Program-made: the position numbers and the translations under genes | Origin: Mycobacterium sp. MS1601 | GTDB lineage: Bacteria > Actinomycetota > Actinomycetes > Mycobacteriales > Mycobacteriaceae | Length of the DNA stretch: 64,000 nt | NCBI RefSeq assembly: GCF_001984215.1 | Contig: NZ_CP019420.1 | Coordinates: 5,952,001 to 6,016,000 of the forward strand | Reading direction: 5' to 3' | In this document: positions 19,415-32,723 of the stretch, in pieces | Layout of the letters: every line of letters starts with the position of its first letter | Numbering within the stretch: the stretch's first letter is position 1 | Notes under the pieces: model-generated | What the model was told of the DNA's origin: nothing | Seen by the model: only the letters and a program-made list of their open reading frames with translations | The model's database searches: none

Positions 19415-19648
19415 TTAGCCGTACTTGATCTGCAGGCCGACGCCGATGATCGACACCAGCCAGATACCGGTGACGAACAAGGTGAGCCGGTCGAGGTTCT
19501 TCTCGACCACGGTCGAGCCGGACAGGCTGGACTGCACACCGCCACCGAACAGCGTCGACAGGCCGCCACCCTTGGCGCGGTGCAGCAGCACCAACAGCAC
19601 CACCAGCAGGCTGGTGACGATGAGGACGATCTGCAGGGCCAATTCCAT
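19415..19648 (-). CDS. secG: Protein translocase subunit SecG
   Basis: A 77-residue SecG with two membrane helices (about residues 3-22 and 52-72) joined by the conserved HRAKGGGLSTLFGGG loop and SGSTVVEKNLDRLT. It is part of the SecYEG channel. The ATG at 19648 (MELALQI) was chosen over an in-frame GTG at 19657, because it gives the M. tuberculosis length and is preceded by AAGGTGA. It follows tpiA as in other mycobacteria, with a hairpin in between. Confidence 0.95.
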   Translation of the reverse strand: MELALQIVLIVTSLLVVLLVLLHRAKGGGLSTLFGGGVQSSLSGSTVVEKNLDRLTLFVTGIWLVSIIGVGLQIKYG

Positions 19649-19670
19649 GGAGGTCACCTTACATGCTGGG

Positions 19671-19719
19671 GATTTGGGCGTGAAAACAACCGGTCAGCGG
19701 TCGGATTCACGCCGAAATC
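19671..19719. terminator. TRIT-like hairpin between tpiA and secG
   Basis: GATTTGGGCGTGAA (19671-19684) pairs with TTCACGCCGAAATC (19706-19719), 13 of 14 positions. The left arm is the same sequence as in the hairpin at 272-316. It lies right after the tpiA stop and 23 bases before secG, so it probably lowers read-through from the glycolytic genes into secG. Confidence 0.65.
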
Positions 19720-19724
19720 GCGAC

Positions 19725-20510
19725 TCAGGGCAGCGGCCCGCCCGCCGCGATCGCCGACAGCGTCGCGAACTGCTCTCCATCGAGTGAAGCGCCGCCCACC
19801 AACGCACCGTCGACATCCTTCTGCCCCACGATCTCGCCGACGTTCTTGGCGTTCACCGAGCCGCCGTAGAGCACCCGCACGGTATCGGCGATCGCCTGCC
19901 CGGCCAGTTCGGCGAGCTCGGCCCGGATGGCGGCACACACTTCCTGCGCGTCGGCGGCACTGGCCACCCGGCCGGTGCCGATGGCCCAGACCGGCTCGTA
20001 GGCGATCACCACAGAGGCGATCTGCTCCGGCGACAACCCCGCCAGTGAGGCCTTGAGCTGTGCGACGTTGTAGTCCACGTGGTTGCCGGCTTCCCGGACC
20101 TCCAGGCCTTCGCCGATGCAGACGATCGGCGTCAGCCCGTGCTTGAGAGCCGTCGACGCCTTGGCAGCCACCAGTGCGTCGTCCTCGGCGTGGTAGGTGC
20201 GCCTCTCGGAGTGCCCGACGACGACGAACGTGCAGCCCAGCTTGGCCAGGAAAGCCCCACTGATCTCGCCGGTGTACGCGCCCGAATCGTGTTTGGACAG
20301 GTCCTGGCCGCCATAGGTCAGCCGCAGCTTGTCCCCGTCGACCAGGGTCTGCACGCTGCGCAGATCGGTGAACGGCGGGATGACGGTGACGTCGACCTTG
20401 TCGAAGTACTTGTCCGGCAACGAGAATGCGATCTTCTGCACCAAAGCGATGGCCTCGAAATGGTTGAGGTTCATCTTCCAGTTGCCCGCGATCAGCGGCT
20501 TACGTGACAT
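19725..20510 (-). CDS. tpiA: Triosephosphate isomerase
   Basis: A 261-residue TIM barrel that interconverts dihydroxyacetone phosphate and glyceraldehyde 3-phosphate. The catalytic residues are K12 (GNWKMN), H100 (VVVGHSERR) and E172 ([11 protein letters not shown]); the phosphate-binding LYGGSVN and VGGASL are present. It starts at ATG 20510, three bases after the pgk stop, as the third gene of the gap-pgk-tpiA operon. Confidence 0.97.
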   Translation of the reverse strand: MSRKPLIAGNWKMNLNHFEAIALVQKIAFSLPDKYFDKVDVTVIPPFTDLRSVQTLVDGDKLRLTYGGQDLSKHDSGAYTGEISGAFLAKLGCTFVVVGHSERRTYHAEDDALVAAKASTALKHGLTPIVCIGEGLEVREAGNHVDYNVAQLKASLAGLSPEQIASVVIAYEPVWAIGTGRVASAADAQEVCAAIRAELAELAGQAIADTVRVLYGGSVNAKNVGEIVGQKDVDGALVGGASLDGEQFATLSAIAAGGPLP

Positions 20511-20513
20511 GGT

Positions 20514-21737
20514 CTACGACTCCAGAACTTCGATACCGGGCAGGGACTTGCCCTCGAGGTATTCCAGCGACGCGCCGCCGCCGGTCGAGATGTGCGAGAA
20601 GCCGTCCTCGGGCAGACCGAGCTGACGCACCGCCGCCGCCGAATCGCCGCCGCCGACCACGCTGAACGCGCCCTTGCCGGTGGCGGTGATGATGGCCTCG
20701 GCCACCCCCTTGGTGCCTGCGGCGAACGCCGGGAACTCGAACACGCCCATCGGGCCGTTCCAGAACACGGTCTTGGCGTTCGACAGGAGTGCGGCGAACC
20801 GCTTGACCGACTCCGGCCCGATGTCCAGACCCATCTTGGTGTCGGGGATCTGGTCGGCGGCCACCGTCTCGGCCGGCGAGTCGGCGGCGAACTTCTCGGC
20901 CACCACGATGTCCACCGGCAGGTGGATCACGTCGCCGTAGTCTTCCAGCAGTTTGCGGCAGGTGTCGATCATCTCCTCCTGCAGAAGCGACGAACCGACT
21001 GAAACCCCTTGTGCGGCAAGGAAGGTGAAGCACATGCCGCCACCGATGATGATGCTGTCGGCCTTGGTGGCCAGGTTCTCGATCACCGCCAGCTTGTCAG
21101 ACACCTTGGACCCGCCCAGCACCACGGCATACGGCCGCTCGCCTGCGCTGGTCAGTTGCTTGAGCACGTCGACCTCAGTGGCCACCAGGCCGCCGGCGTA
21201 GTGCGGCAGCAGGGTCGCGACGTCGTACACCGAAGCCTGCTTACGGTGCACCACCCCGAACCCGTCGGAGACGAACGCGGCCGGCTTTCCACCCGGGTCA
21301 TCCACCAACTCGACCAGCGCCTTGGCCAGCGCCAGTCGTTCGGCGTCGTCCTTGCTGGTCTCGCGCGGGTCGAAGCGGATGTTCTCCAGCAGCAGCACGT
21401 CGCCGTCGGTCAGCCCTTCGGCACGGGCCAGCGCGTCGGTGCCCACCACATCACCGGCCAGCTGGACATGACGGCCCAGCTGCTCACCCAGCGCGACAGC
21501 TACCGGCGCCAGGGAGAACTTCGGGTCCGGTTCGCCCTTGGGCCTGCCCAGGTGGGCGGTGACGACCACCTTGGCGCCCGCTTCCGCGAGCGCCTTCAGG
21601 GTCGGGGCGGACGCGATGATCCGCCCCGGGTCGGTGATCTTCCCCTCCGAGAGCGGGACGTTCAGGTCGGAGCGCACCAACACGCCCCGACCCTCGACAC
21701 CTTCGGCCAGCAGATCGGCCAGCGTCTTGACCGCCAC
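20514..21737 (-). CDS. pgk: Phosphoglycerate kinase
   Basis: A 407-residue two-domain kinase that makes ATP and 3-phosphoglycerate from 1,3-bisphosphoglycerate. The N-terminal signature VRSDLNVPL, the [13 protein letters not shown] substrate site, and the C-terminal [17 protein letters not shown] and GGGDSAAAV nucleotide loops are visible. The GTG start at 21737 lies three bases after the gap stop. It is the middle gene of the glycolytic operon. Confidence 0.97.
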   Translation of the reverse strand: MAVKTLADLLAEGVEGRGVLVRSDLNVPLSEGKITDPGRIIASAPTLKALAEAGAKVVVTAHLGRPKGEPDPKFSLAPVAVALGEQLGRHVQLAGDVVGTDALARAEGLTDGDVLLLENIRFDPRETSKDDAERLALAKALVELVDDPGGKPAAFVSDGFGVVHRKQASVYDVATLLPHYAGGLVATEVDVLKQLTSAGERPYAVVLGGSKVSDKLAVIENLATKADSIIIGGGMCFTFLAAQGVSVGSSLLQEEMIDTCRKLLEDYGDVIHLPVDIVVAEKFAADSPAETVAADQIPDTKMGLDIGPESVKRFAALLSNAKTVFWNGPMGVFEFPAFAAGTKGVAEAIITATGKGAFSVVGGGDSAAAVRQLGLPEDGFSHISTGGGASLEYLEGKSLPGIEVLES

Positions 21738-21740
21738 GGG

Positions 21741-22904
<1,164 letters not shown>

Positions 22905-22927
22905 TCAACGATGGGTATCCGGCAGCC

Positions 22928-23818
22928 GTGATAGTCGCGCGAGTGGAGATTTCGAACCCGGACAAGGAGCTTTTCGGCGAGGACGCCACCTCAGGCCTCT
23001 CCAAACTCGGGCTGGCGAGGTATTACCAGGCCGTGGCGGCCACCATGGTGCCGTATCTGGCTGATCGCCCCATCAGCATGCAGCGCTTCCCCGACGGCCT
23101 CGGCGCCCCGGGCTTCTACGAGAAGAAGGCGCCGTCACACTTTCCCACCTGGGTGGACACGGTCAAGGTCGAGACGGACGACGACGTGCAGTGCCAGGTG
23201 GTGGTCAACGACCAGCGTTCACTGGTGTATCTGGCCGATCAGGCCTGCATCACGCCGCATGCGTGGCTCAGCCGGGCGCGCGCTCTTGATGCGCCGGATC
23301 AGCTGATGTTCGACATCGACCCGTCGACCGGCGACGTCGACGCGGTCCGCAAAGCCACCGCGATGCTCGGCGAGTTGCTGGACGAACTGGGTTTGACGTC
23401 GTTTGTGAAGACCACCGGCTCCCGCGGCTTTCACGTGGTGGTTCCCTTACGTCAGCGTGAGAGTTTCGACGAGACAAGAGCCTTCGCGAAGGAGGTGGCC
23501 GAAAAGCTGGTGGGTCGGGCGCCGGAACTGGTGACCATCGCCCAGCGCAAGGATCGCCGCAAGGAATCGGTGTACATCGATGTCACGCGTAACGGCTACG
23601 GGCAGACGGCGGCGGCGCCGTACGCGGTGCGGGCGTTGCCGGGCGCGCCGGTGTCCACCCCGATCGAGTGGTACGAACTGGACCGGGTGACCCCCGACGA
23701 GTTCACCGTCAAGACGGTGCTGAACCGGATCTCACGCCGCGGGGACGCGTGGCACGGCATGCGCCGGCGCGCCCACGGCTTGGACCGCGCCCGCGACAAG
23801 CTGGCCCGGCTGCGCTGA
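22928..23818 (+). CDS. LigD-type primase-polymerase (archaeo-eukaryotic primase superfamily)
   Basis: A 296-residue stand-alone polymerase domain like that of LigD and the mycobacterial PolD proteins, which fill gaps and add ribonucleotides in end-joining or base repair. Metal ligands are D129 and D131 in MFDIDPS. The phosphate and template site KTTGSRGFHVVVPL and the later YIDVTRNGYGQTAAAPYAVRA-type block, here with the third Asp, are conserved. The frame is open to 22832 but the earlier part looks non-coding; GTG 22928 was chosen and lacks a strong ribosome site. No ligase or nuclease domain is attached. Confidence 0.85.
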   Translation: MIVARVEISNPDKELFGEDATSGLSKLGLARYYQAVAATMVPYLADRPISMQRFPDGLGAPGFYEKKAPSHFPTWVDTVKVETDDDVQCQVVVNDQRSLVYLADQACITPHAWLSRARALDAPDQLMFDIDPSTGDVDAVRKATAMLGELLDELGLTSFVKTTGSRGFHVVVPLRQRESFDETRAFAKEVAEKLVGRAPELVTIAQRKDRRKESVYIDVTRNGYGQTAAAPYAVRALPGAPVSTPIEWYELDRVTPDEFTVKTVLNRISRRGDAWHGMRRRAHGLDRARDKLARLR

Positions 23819-23835
23819 CCCCTCGCCGACCTTGG

Positions 23836-24813
23836 TCAGGCGTCTTCGAGCAGGTCCGGTGTCACCGCTGATTCGGTGTCGGGGATCCCGTCCTGCTTGG
23901 CCTTGCGATCCGCCATCGACAACAGCCGCCGAATGCGGCCTGCCACAGCATCTTTGGTCATGGGCGGATCAGCGAGGCGACCGAGCTCCTCCAGGGAGGC
24001 CTGCCGGTGCTCGACGCGAAGTTTGCCCGCCGAAGCCAGGTGGTTGGGCACGGTGTCCCCCAAGATCTCCAGCGCCCGTTCCACCCGCGCCGCCGCCGCC
24101 ACCGCGGCACGTGCCGAGCGGCGCAGGTTGGCGTCGTCGAAGTTGGCCAGCCGGTTGGCAGTGGCGCGCACTTCGCGACGCATCCGTCGTTCTTCCCATG
24201 TCAGCCGGGTGTCCTGAGCGCCCATCCGGGTCAGCAGCGCTCCGATGGCCTCGCCGTCGCGCACCACCACCCGGTCCGCGCCGCGCACCTCGCGGGCCTT
24301 GGCGCTGACACCGAGCCGCCGCGCCGCTCCCACCAGCGCCAGCGCGGCCTCCGGGCCGGGGCAACTGACCTCAAGGGCGGAGGACCGACCGGGTTCGGTC
24401 AGTGAACCGTGTGCCAGGAACGCGCCACGCCACGCCGCTTCGGCGTCACCGACACTGCCGCCGACCACCTGTGCGGGCAACCCGCGTACGGGCCGGCCCC
24501 GCAGGTCCAGCAACCCCGTCTGGCGGGCCAGTGCCTCACCGTCCTTGGCCACCCGCACCACATAGCGGGTGCTCTTGCGGATGCCGCTGGCCGACAGCAC
24601 ATGCACCACGGCGTTGTAGCCGTAGAGATCGAAGATGTCCTTGCGGAGCCGACGAGCGATGATGCCGAGATCCACCTCGGCCTCGACCACCACTCGGCCG
24701 GACACGATGTGCAAGCCGCCCGCGAAGCGCAGCAACGACGCCACCTCCGCCCGCCGGGCACTCACCGAATTGACCACGAGGCGGCTCAACTCGTCTTTGA
24801 CCTCGGCCGTCAT
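23836..24813 (-). CDS. whiA: WhiA, sporulation/cell-division regulator homologue
   Basis: A 325-residue DNA-binding protein with an N-terminal LAGLIDADG-like scaffold ([24 protein letters not shown]) and a C-terminal helix-turn-helix ([23 protein letters not shown]). In actinobacteria WhiA works with WhiB-type proteins on cell-division genes. The ATG at 24813 overlaps the upstream stop as ATGA and gives MTAEVKDEL, as in M. tuberculosis. A GTG at 24819 with a better-spaced GAGGTGA site is possible. It is the last gene of the uvrC-rapZ-cuvA-whiA operon. Confidence 0.95.
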   Translation of the reverse strand: MTAEVKDELSRLVVNSVSARRAEVASLLRFAGGLHIVSGRVVVEAEVDLGIIARRLRKDIFDLYGYNAVVHVLSASGIRKSTRYVVRVAKDGEALARQTGLLDLRGRPVRGLPAQVVGGSVGDAEAAWRGAFLAHGSLTEPGRSSALEVSCPGPEAALALVGAARRLGVSAKAREVRGADRVVVRDGEAIGALLTRMGAQDTRLTWEERRMRREVRATANRLANFDDANLRRSARAAVAAAARVERALEILGDTVPNHLASAGKLRVEHRQASLEELGRLADPPMTKDAVAGRIRRLLSMADRKAKQDGIPDTESAVTPDLLEDA

Positions 24814-25865
24814 CGCCACGGATCGTCACCTCTCGGTCCATTTTGGCTGGGTATATCCGCACCGGGGGCCGTCGTTGGCATGGTCGGTGCCACCGGTTCG
24901 CCGCCCCGCGCCGAGACGCCGTGCAGCGCCGCGGCCAGCTTCGCCGGATCATGTAAAGGTGTACCAGGTCGGCAGACGTCAGCGAACTGAACTCGGGCAT
25001 CGAGCGCCGCGGCCGTGCGGACCAGTTGCTGGCGTTCACGCTCGCCGCTGACGCTGCCCGCGTCGACGATGATGTCGTGCACCGTGAAGTCGGGCGCGTG
25101 CTGGCTCAGCACGTGCAGGTGCCGTTCGGCGGAGAAGCCTGCCGTCTCCCCCGGTTCGGCGGCCAGGTTCAGCACCAGTGCACGCCGGGCCGTCGTGGCC
25201 CGCAGCGCGGCCGCCAGATCAGGCACCAGGACGTGCGGGATGACGCTGGTGAACCACGAGCCCGGACCCAGCACCACCAGATCGGCGTTCATGATCGCGT
25301 CCACCGCCTGCCGCGTCGCGGGCGGATGCCCGGGGAGCAGCCGGACCCGGCGGACTTTGCCGGGTGTGGTGGCGACGGCCACCTGTCCGCGGATCACCCG
25401 GCTCATCCGCGGATCGGATTCCAGTCCGGCGACGTCGGCCTCGATCTGCAGCGCGATAGGACACATGGGCAGCACCCTGCCCTTGACGCCGAGGATGCGG
25501 CCCAGTTCGTCGAGTGCGGCCACCGGGTCGGCGAGCACCTCGTTGAGACCGGCGAGCATCAGGTTGCCGATGGGATGACCAGCCAACGCGCCACTGCCGT
25601 TGAACCGGTGCTGAATGATGGTGGCCCACAGCCGGCCATGCGGGCTGTCTGATGCCAAGGCCGCCAACGCCATTCGAAGATCACCGGGCGGCACGATGTC
25701 GAGCTCGCTGCGCAACCGACCCGACGAGCCGCCGTCGTCGGCCACCGTCACCACGGCGGTGATGTGTGGGGTGAGCCTGCGCGCCGCCGACAACGTCGCA
25801 TACAGTCCGTGGCCGCCACCGAGGGCGACGATGCGCTGATTCCGCAGGTCTACTCCCGCCGTCAT
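24810..25865 (-). CDS. cuvA: CuvA/YvcK, gluconeogenesis and cell-wall factor (CofD-like)
   Basis: A 351-residue protein of the YvcK/CofD-like family. The nucleotide-sugar site is formed by [14 protein letters not shown] near the N-terminus and [24 protein letters not shown] and [11 protein letters not shown] follow. In Bacillus YvcK, and in mycobacteria CuvA (Rv1422), the protein binds UDP-sugars and supports growth and cell shape on gluconeogenic carbon. The ATG at 25865 ([10 protein letters not shown]) is seven bases after the rapZ stop; the longer frame upstream overlaps rapZ and was rejected. Confidence 0.92.
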   Translation of the reverse strand: MTAGVDLRNQRIVALGGGHGLYATLSAARRLTPHITAVVTVADDGGSSGRLRSELDIVPPGDLRMALAALASDSPHGRLWATIIQHRFNGSGALAGHPIGNLMLAGLNEVLADPVAALDELGRILGVKGRVLPMCPIALQIEADVAGLESDPRMSRVIRGQVAVATTPGKVRRVRLLPGHPPATRQAVDAIMNADLVVLGPGSWFTSVIPHVLVPDLAAALRATTARRALVLNLAAEPGETAGFSAERHLHVLSQHAPDFTVHDIIVDAGSVSGERERQQLVRTAAALDARVQFADVCRPGTPLHDPAKLAAALHGVSARGGEPVAPTMPTTAPGADIPSQNGPRGDDPWR

Positions 25866-25872
25866 GCGGTCC

Positions 25873-26772
25873 TCACTCGCGCCCCAGATCGCGGTGCAGC
25901 ACCCGCACCGACATCCGGTCACCACCGGAGAGCAGGCCCGCCAGCGCCTCGGCGATGGCGACGCTGCGGTGTTTGCCGCCCGTACAGCCAATCGCGACGG
26001 TCATGTAGCGCTTTCCCTCCCGGCGATAGCCGTCGACGACCAAGCCCAGCAGCTCATGGTAGGTGGCAAGAAACTTCTCCGCGCCAGGCTGACCCAACAC
26101 GTAATCCCGCACCGCCGGATGCTGGCCGGAGTGCGGGCGTAGGTCGTCTACCCAATGTGGGTTGGGCAGAAAACGGACATCCATCACCATGTCGGCGTCC
26201 ATGGGCAGTCCGTACTTGAAACCGAACGATTCCACGGTCACCGAGGTCAGCGGAACCGTCTCGCCCCCGAACGCCTGCTCGATGCTGGCGCGCAACGCGG
26301 GCACCGGCAGGCTGGAGGTGTCGATCACCAGGTCTGCGACGGCCCGCACCGGTGCCAGCATCACCCGCTCAGCGGCGATGCTCTCGGCCAGCGTCAACCC
26401 GGACTGCAGCGGGTGGCTGCGCCGGTTCTGCTCGTAACGCCGCACCAGGGTGTCGTCGGCGGCTTCCAGGAACAGCACCTGCGGGGCGATGCCCCGGGTG
26501 GCCAGTTCGCTGCGCACCGCATCCAGGTCACCGGTGAAACCCCGGGACCTGGCGTCCATCACCACGGCCAGCTGAGTGATCCGCGACCCGGCGGCCAGAC
26601 CGAAATCGACCATCCGCGCGATCAGTTCGGGGGGAAGATTGTCTGCGACGTACCAGCCGAGGTCTTCGAGCACCTTGGCCGCGGTCCCGCGGCCGGCTCC
26701 CGAGAGACCGGTCACCAGGACGACGTCAATCCCTGTGCTTGCCGTGTCTTGCTCTTCTGTGTTGTCCGTCAT
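25873..26772 (-). CDS. rapZ: RapZ-type nucleotide-binding protein
   Basis: A 299-residue P-loop protein of the RapZ/YvcJ family. The Walker A reads [12 protein letters not shown], unusual in having Arg-Gly where the canonical motif has Lys, as in some actinobacterial members. The C-terminal domain has [21 protein letters not shown] and the [14 protein letters not shown] signature. In E. coli RapZ controls glmS through small RNAs; in actinobacteria the role is unclear. The ATG at 26772 overlaps the uvrC stop as ATGA; an ATG six bases upstream is less likely. Confidence 0.93.
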   Translation of the reverse strand: MTDNTEEQDTASTGIDVVLVTGLSGAGRGTAAKVLEDLGWYVADNLPPELIARMVDFGLAAGSRITQLAVVMDARSRGFTGDLDAVRSELATRGIAPQVLFLEAADDTLVRRYEQNRRSHPLQSGLTLAESIAAERVMLAPVRAVADLVIDTSSLPVPALRASIEQAFGGETVPLTSVTVESFGFKYGLPMDADMVMDVRFLPNPHWVDDLRPHSGQHPAVRDYVLGQPGAEKFLATYHELLGLVVDGYRREGKRYMTVAIGCTGGKHRSVAIAEALAGLLSGGDRMSVRVLHRDLGRE

Positions 26773-28760
26773 CCCCATACCCGTTGCCCGGTGTCATCAT
26801 CGCTCACGTCGGCCCGCGGTGTGGCACTCTCGGCTTTCACGGGCGCCCCGAGCGCTTCCAGGACGGCGGTGGCGGTGGCGACTCCGATTCCGGGCACGGT
26901 GGTGATCTCGTCGACGGAGGCCTGTTTCAGCTTGGCCACCGAACCGAAGTGACTGACCAGCGCCTTTCGCCGGTGCTCGCCCAGACCCGGGATGGCATCC
27001 AGTGCCGAGGCCGTCATCCGCTTGGATCGCTTGCTGCGGTGGAACGTGATGGCGAAGCGGTGCGCTTCGTCACGGACCCGCTGCAGCAGATAGAGCCCCT
27101 CGCTGGTGCGCGGCATGATCAACGGGTCCGGCTCGCCGGGCACCCACACCTCTTCGAGTCGCTTGGCCAGCCCGATCACGGCGACATCGGTGACCCCTAG
27201 TTCGTCGAGCACCGCCTGGGCGGCGTTCACCTGAGGGGCGCCGCCGTCGACGACGTAGAGGTTGGGCGGGTAAGCGAAGCGCCGCGACTTGCCTTCGGCG
27301 GAGAACTCTTCGGTCTGATCCTTGACATGGCGCAGGAAGCGTCGCCGGGTCACCTCCGCGATGGAGCCGACGTCATCGGAGCGTCCGTCGCCGGCGGCCT
27401 CCTTGATGGAGTAGTGCCGGTAGTCCGACTTGCGCGGCAACCCGTCCTCGAACACCACCAGCGAGGCCACCACATCGGTGCCCTGGACATGGCTGATGTC
27501 CACACATTCGATGCGCAGCGGCGCGTCGGCCAGCCCCAGCGAATCCTGAATGGATTGCAGCGCAGCGGATCTGGCGTTGAAGTCACCGGCCCGCCTGAGC
27601 TTGTGCTGCTGCAGCGCCTCCTGGGCGTTGCGTGCCACCGTCTCGGCGAGGGCCTTCTTGTCTCCACGCTGAGGCACCCGGAGCGACACTCGGGATCCGC
27701 GCAACTCGGACAACCAGGTGGCGAGCTCGTCGGCGTTGTCCGGCAGACACGGCACCAGCACTTCGCGAGGTACCGGGTTGCTGGCTTCGTCTGCTGCACT
27801 TCCCAATTCGGCCTGCTCACCATAGAACTGGGTAAGGAACTGCTCCACCAACTGCGCCTGCGAGCCCGTCTCGTCGGGCTCGGTCGACTTCTCCACCACC
27901 CAGCCGCGTTGTCCGCGGACCCGTCCACCTCGGACGTGGAACACCTGCACGGCGGCCTCGAGGTCGTCGTCGGCAAAGGCCACCACGTCGGCGTCGGTGC
28001 CGTCGCCGAGCACCACCGCCTGTTTCTCCAGTGCCCGCCGCAGCGCTCCGAGGTCGTCACGCAACCGGGCGGCCCGCTCGAAGTCGAGGACCTCGGCGGC
28101 CGCGGTCATCTGGTTCTCGAGATCACGGGCGAAGCGGTCGGTCTTGCCCGAGAGGAAATCGCAGAAGTCGTCGACGATCTGCCGGTGTTGCTCGGCGCTG
28201 ACCCGGCCCACACACGGCGCCGAACACTTGTCGATGTAGCCGAGCAGGCATGGCCTGCCGATCTGGCTGTGGCGCTTGAAGACTCCGGCCGAGCAGGTGC
28301 GCGCGGGGAACACCCGCGTCAGCAGGTCCAGGGTTTCGCGGATGGCCCAGGCGTGGGAGTACGGCCCGAAGTACCGCACTCCTTTTCGGCGCGGGCCCCG
28401 GTAGACGTACAGCCGCGGGTACTCCTCGCTCAGGCTCACCGCCAGCACGGGATAGGACTTGTCGTCGCGGTAGCGGACGTTGAACCTGGGATCGAATTCC
28501 TTGATCCAGTTGTATTCCAGCTGCAGCGCTTCGACTTCGGTGGTGACGACGGTCCACTCGACCTTGGCGGCCGTGGTCACCATCTGCCGGGTGCGCGGAT
28601 GCAGGCCGGACACGTCGGCGAAGTAGGAGTTCAGCCTGCTGCGCAGACTCTTGGCCTTGCCGACGTAGATGACCCTGCCGTGGCTGTCGCTGAACCGGTA
28701 GACGCCCGGTTCCACCGGGATGGATCCCGGCGCGGGCCGGTACGTCGATGGATCAGGCAC
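26769..28760 (-). CDS. uvrC: Excinuclease ABC subunit C
   Basis: A 663-residue nucleotide-excision repair nuclease that makes both incisions around a lesion. It has the N-terminal GIY-YIG domain ([21 protein letters not shown]), the Cys cluster [18 protein letters not shown] with KCSAPC, the UVR motif [17 protein letters not shown], the RNase H-like domain ([11 protein letters not shown]) and a C-terminal helix-hairpin-helix pair ([15 protein letters not shown]). The start is GTG 28760. It heads the operon rapZ-cuvA-whiA. Confidence 0.97.
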   Translation of the reverse strand: MPDPSTYRPAPGSIPVEPGVYRFSDSHGRVIYVGKAKSLRSRLNSYFADVSGLHPRTRQMVTTAAKVEWTVVTTEVEALQLEYNWIKEFDPRFNVRYRDDKSYPVLAVSLSEEYPRLYVYRGPRRKGVRYFGPYSHAWAIRETLDLLTRVFPARTCSAGVFKRHSQIGRPCLLGYIDKCSAPCVGRVSAEQHRQIVDDFCDFLSGKTDRFARDLENQMTAAAEVLDFERAARLRDDLGALRRALEKQAVVLGDGTDADVVAFADDDLEAAVQVFHVRGGRVRGQRGWVVEKSTEPDETGSQAQLVEQFLTQFYGEQAELGSAADEASNPVPREVLVPCLPDNADELATWLSELRGSRVSLRVPQRGDKKALAETVARNAQEALQQHKLRRAGDFNARSAALQSIQDSLGLADAPLRIECVDISHVQGTDVVASLVVFEDGLPRKSDYRHYSIKEAAGDGRSDDVGSIAEVTRRRFLRHVKDQTEEFSAEGKSRRFAYPPNLYVVDGGAPQVNAAQAVLDELGVTDVAVIGLAKRLEEVWVPGEPDPLIMPRTSEGLYLLQRVRDEAHRFAITFHRSKRSKRMTASALDAIPGLGEHRRKALVSHFGSVAKLKQASVDEITTVPGIGVATATAVLEALGAPVKAESATPRADVSDDDTGQRVWG

Positions 28761-28809
28761 CGTCCCAGCCTAGTACCGAGCGGCGACAGACCCGATTCCG
28801 CGACCCGAG

Positions 28810-31006
<2,197 letters not shown>

Positions 31007-31077
31007 CTATGCCACCTTCGGAGAAGAACCCACGATTTCAACGCTGCCGAACAGTATGAACCACTGCGGGGCCCGGG

Positions 31078-31677
31078 TTATTGCCCAGTCCGGTCCATCA
31101 ACCGCTCGACGTACTTGGCGATGACGTCGACCTCCAGGTTGACCTGAGCCCCGACCGGCGCTGTTCCCAGCGTGGTCAACTCCCGAGTGGTCGGGATCAG
31201 CGAAACCTCGAACCAGTCGGCACCCAGGGCGGACACCGTCAGCGAGATGCCGTCGACGGTGATGGAACCCTTCTCCACCACGTAGCGGGTCAAGGTGTCC
31301 GGCAGTGCGATGCGCACCACCTCCCAGTGCTCCGACGGCGAGCGAGACACCACGGTGCCGGTGCCGTCGACATGGCCCTGCACGATGTGCCCACCGAGGC
31401 GGCTGTTCACCGCAGCCGCCCGCTCCAGGTTCACCCGGGAACCGACGTTCACCTGGGCCAGGCTGGAGCGGTTGAGGGTCTCGGCCATCACGTCGGCACT
31501 GAATTCGCCTCCGGGCAGCACCTCGACGACGGTGAGACAGACACCGTTGACGGCGATGGAGTCGCCATGGCCGGCGTCCGAGGTGACGACGGGTCCGCGG
31601 ATGACAAACCGTGCCGCGTCGCTCAGGTCTTCCTTGCCGACGATTTCGCCCAGTTCTTCGACGATTCCGGTGAACAC
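31078..31677 (-). CDS. ribE: Riboflavin synthase alpha chain
   Basis: A 199-residue enzyme with two repeated lumazine-binding domains: MFTGIVEELG at the start with AVNGVCLTVVEV, and GGHIVQGHVDGTG with SITVDGISLTVSAL in the second. It dismutates two lumazine molecules to riboflavin. The GTG at 31677 lies six bases after a TAGGCT -10 element, a leaderless arrangement. The 60-bp tandem repeat begins 14 bases upstream, so its promoter reaches into the array. It heads ribE-ribBA-ribH. Called ribC in M. tuberculosis. Confidence 0.96.
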   Translation of the reverse strand: MFTGIVEELGEIVGKEDLSDAARFVIRGPVVTSDAGHGDSIAVNGVCLTVVEVLPGGEFSADVMAETLNRSSLAQVNVGSRVNLERAAAVNSRLGGHIVQGHVDGTGTVVSRSPSEHWEVVRIALPDTLTRYVVEKGSITVDGISLTVSALGADWFEVSLIPTTRELTTLGTAPVGAQVNLEVDVIAKYVERLMDRTGQ

Positions 31678-31683
31678 CGTTCC

Positions 31684-31689
31684 AGCCTA
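31684..31689 (-). promoter_or_regulatory. Probable -10 element of the ribE operon, leaderless
   Basis: TAGGCT on the minus strand ends six bases before the ribE GTG, placing the transcription start at the start codon. No clear -35 exists; the -35 region falls inside the first repeat unit of the tandem array, which starts at 31691. Confidence 0.55.
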
Positions 31690-31690
31690 G

Positions 31691-32151
31691 GCCGGTCAAC
31701 GAGCCGGCGACGAAGGAGCCGGCGAGGCAGGGCCGGCCTGCAACAACCCAGCCGGTCAACGAGCCGGCGACGAAGGAGCCGGCGAGGCAGGGCCGGCCTG
31801 CAACAACCCAGCCGGTCAACGAGCCGGCGACGAAGGAGCCGGCGAGGCAGGGCCGGCCTGCAACAACCCAGCCGGTCAACGAGCCGGCGACGAAGGAGCC
31901 GGCGAGGCAGGGCCGGCCTGCAACAACCCAGCCGGTCAACGAGCCGGCGACGAAGGAGCCGGCGAGGCAGGGCCGGCCTGCAACAACCCAGCCGGTCAAC
32001 GAGCCGGCGACGAAGGAGCCGGCGAGGCAGGGCCGGCCTGCAACAACCCAGCCGGTCAACGAGCCGGCGACGAAGGAGCCGGCGAGGCAGGGCCGGCCTG
32101 CAACAACCCAGCCGGTCAACGAGCCGGCGACGAAGGAGCCGGCGAGGCAGG
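31691..32151. repeat. 60-bp tandem repeat (VNTR), 7.7 identical copies
   Basis: Seven complete 60-bp units begin at 31691, 31751, 31811, 31871, 31931, 31991 and 32051, followed by a partial copy to about 32151. All copies read the same. Each unit starts GCCGGTCAACGAGCCGGCGA, contains GAGCCGGCGA twice, then GGCCGGCC, and ends CAACAACCCA. The array fills the gap between the GNAT gene and ribE. Since 60 is a multiple of three, open frames run through on both strands and would encode 20-residue repeats, but these are almost certainly by-products of the array. Confidence 0.97.
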
Positions 32152-32153
32152 GG

Positions 32154-32636
32154 TCAGAGTTGTTTCTCACCGAAGAAGGTGGCGACGGGATTGCCGTTGA
32201 AATTCGGTATGCGCCGGTATCCCTGTGCTTCGTACATGCGTTGCGCGTGGCCCTGGCGGGGACCGGTGTCCAGCCGCACCACCGGGTATCCCAGCTGGCG
32301 GGCGGCGGATTCCAGCGCTGCAAGCAACATCCTTGCCACCCCGCGGCCGCGGAATTCGGGCACCACGTACATGCGCTTGATCTCACACGCCCCGTCCGGC
32401 AGGCGCTTGACCCCGCCTCCGCAGACCAGCAGGCCGTCGTCGGTGTAGCCCACCAGGTAGGTGCCGCCCGGCGGCCCCAGGTCGGTGGGAGTGGCGCTGG
32501 GCATGTCGGGCGCTTCCAGGTCCAGGCCGTCGTAGAGCTCACGCATCTCAGCAGCCATGGCGGCCAGCAGTACCGCGGCATCCCCCGCACCGGATGGATC
32601 CACCTCAACCGGCTGAAATCGCAGCTCGAGCGTCAC
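32154..32636 (-). CDS. GNAT-family N-acetyltransferase
   Basis: A 160-residue acetyltransferase. The acetyl-CoA binding motif A is EIKRMYVVPEFRGRGVARML (V-x-x-x-x-RGRGVA), followed by LGYPVVRLDTG and a C-terminal ARRMYEAQGYRRIP-type segment. The substrate cannot be told. The frame is open far upstream, but that part overlaps lprG on the other strand; the GTG at 32636 (VTLELRFQPVEV) begins family-like sequence. Its stop is followed within three bases by the tandem repeat. Divergent from lprG. Confidence 0.85.
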   Translation of the reverse strand: MTLELRFQPVEVDPSGAGDAAVLLAAMAAEMRELYDGLDLEAPDMPSATPTDLGPPGGTYLVGYTDDGLLVCGGGVKRLPDGACEIKRMYVVPEFRGRGVARMLLAALESAARQLGYPVVRLDTGPRQGHAQRMYEAQGYRRIPNFNGNPVATFFGEKQL

Positions 32637-32711
32637 ACCGTCACTTGTAATCGCGTCACCGATGAGCCGCAACGCGCGTGGTGGAGCCGGGGTGCGGTGG
32701 TGGGCACCCTT

Positions 32712-32723
32712 TACGATGCAATC
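32712..32723 (+). promoter_or_regulatory. -10 element giving a leaderless lprG transcript
   Basis: TACGAT at 32712-32717 is followed by exactly six bases and then the lprG ATG at 32724. This TANNNT-N6-ATG layout is the usual signal for leaderless transcription in mycobacteria, and there is no ribosome site before the ATG. Confidence 0.6.

Noticed and set aside
31691..32151. CRISPR array
   Set aside because: The units are directly adjacent and identical with no unique spacers, and no cas gene is near.
31007..32608. Repeat-containing proteins on both strands across the 60-bp array
   Set aside because: The frames stay open only because the unit length is a multiple of three. They overlap ribE and the GNAT gene in other frames and have no start signal or family match.
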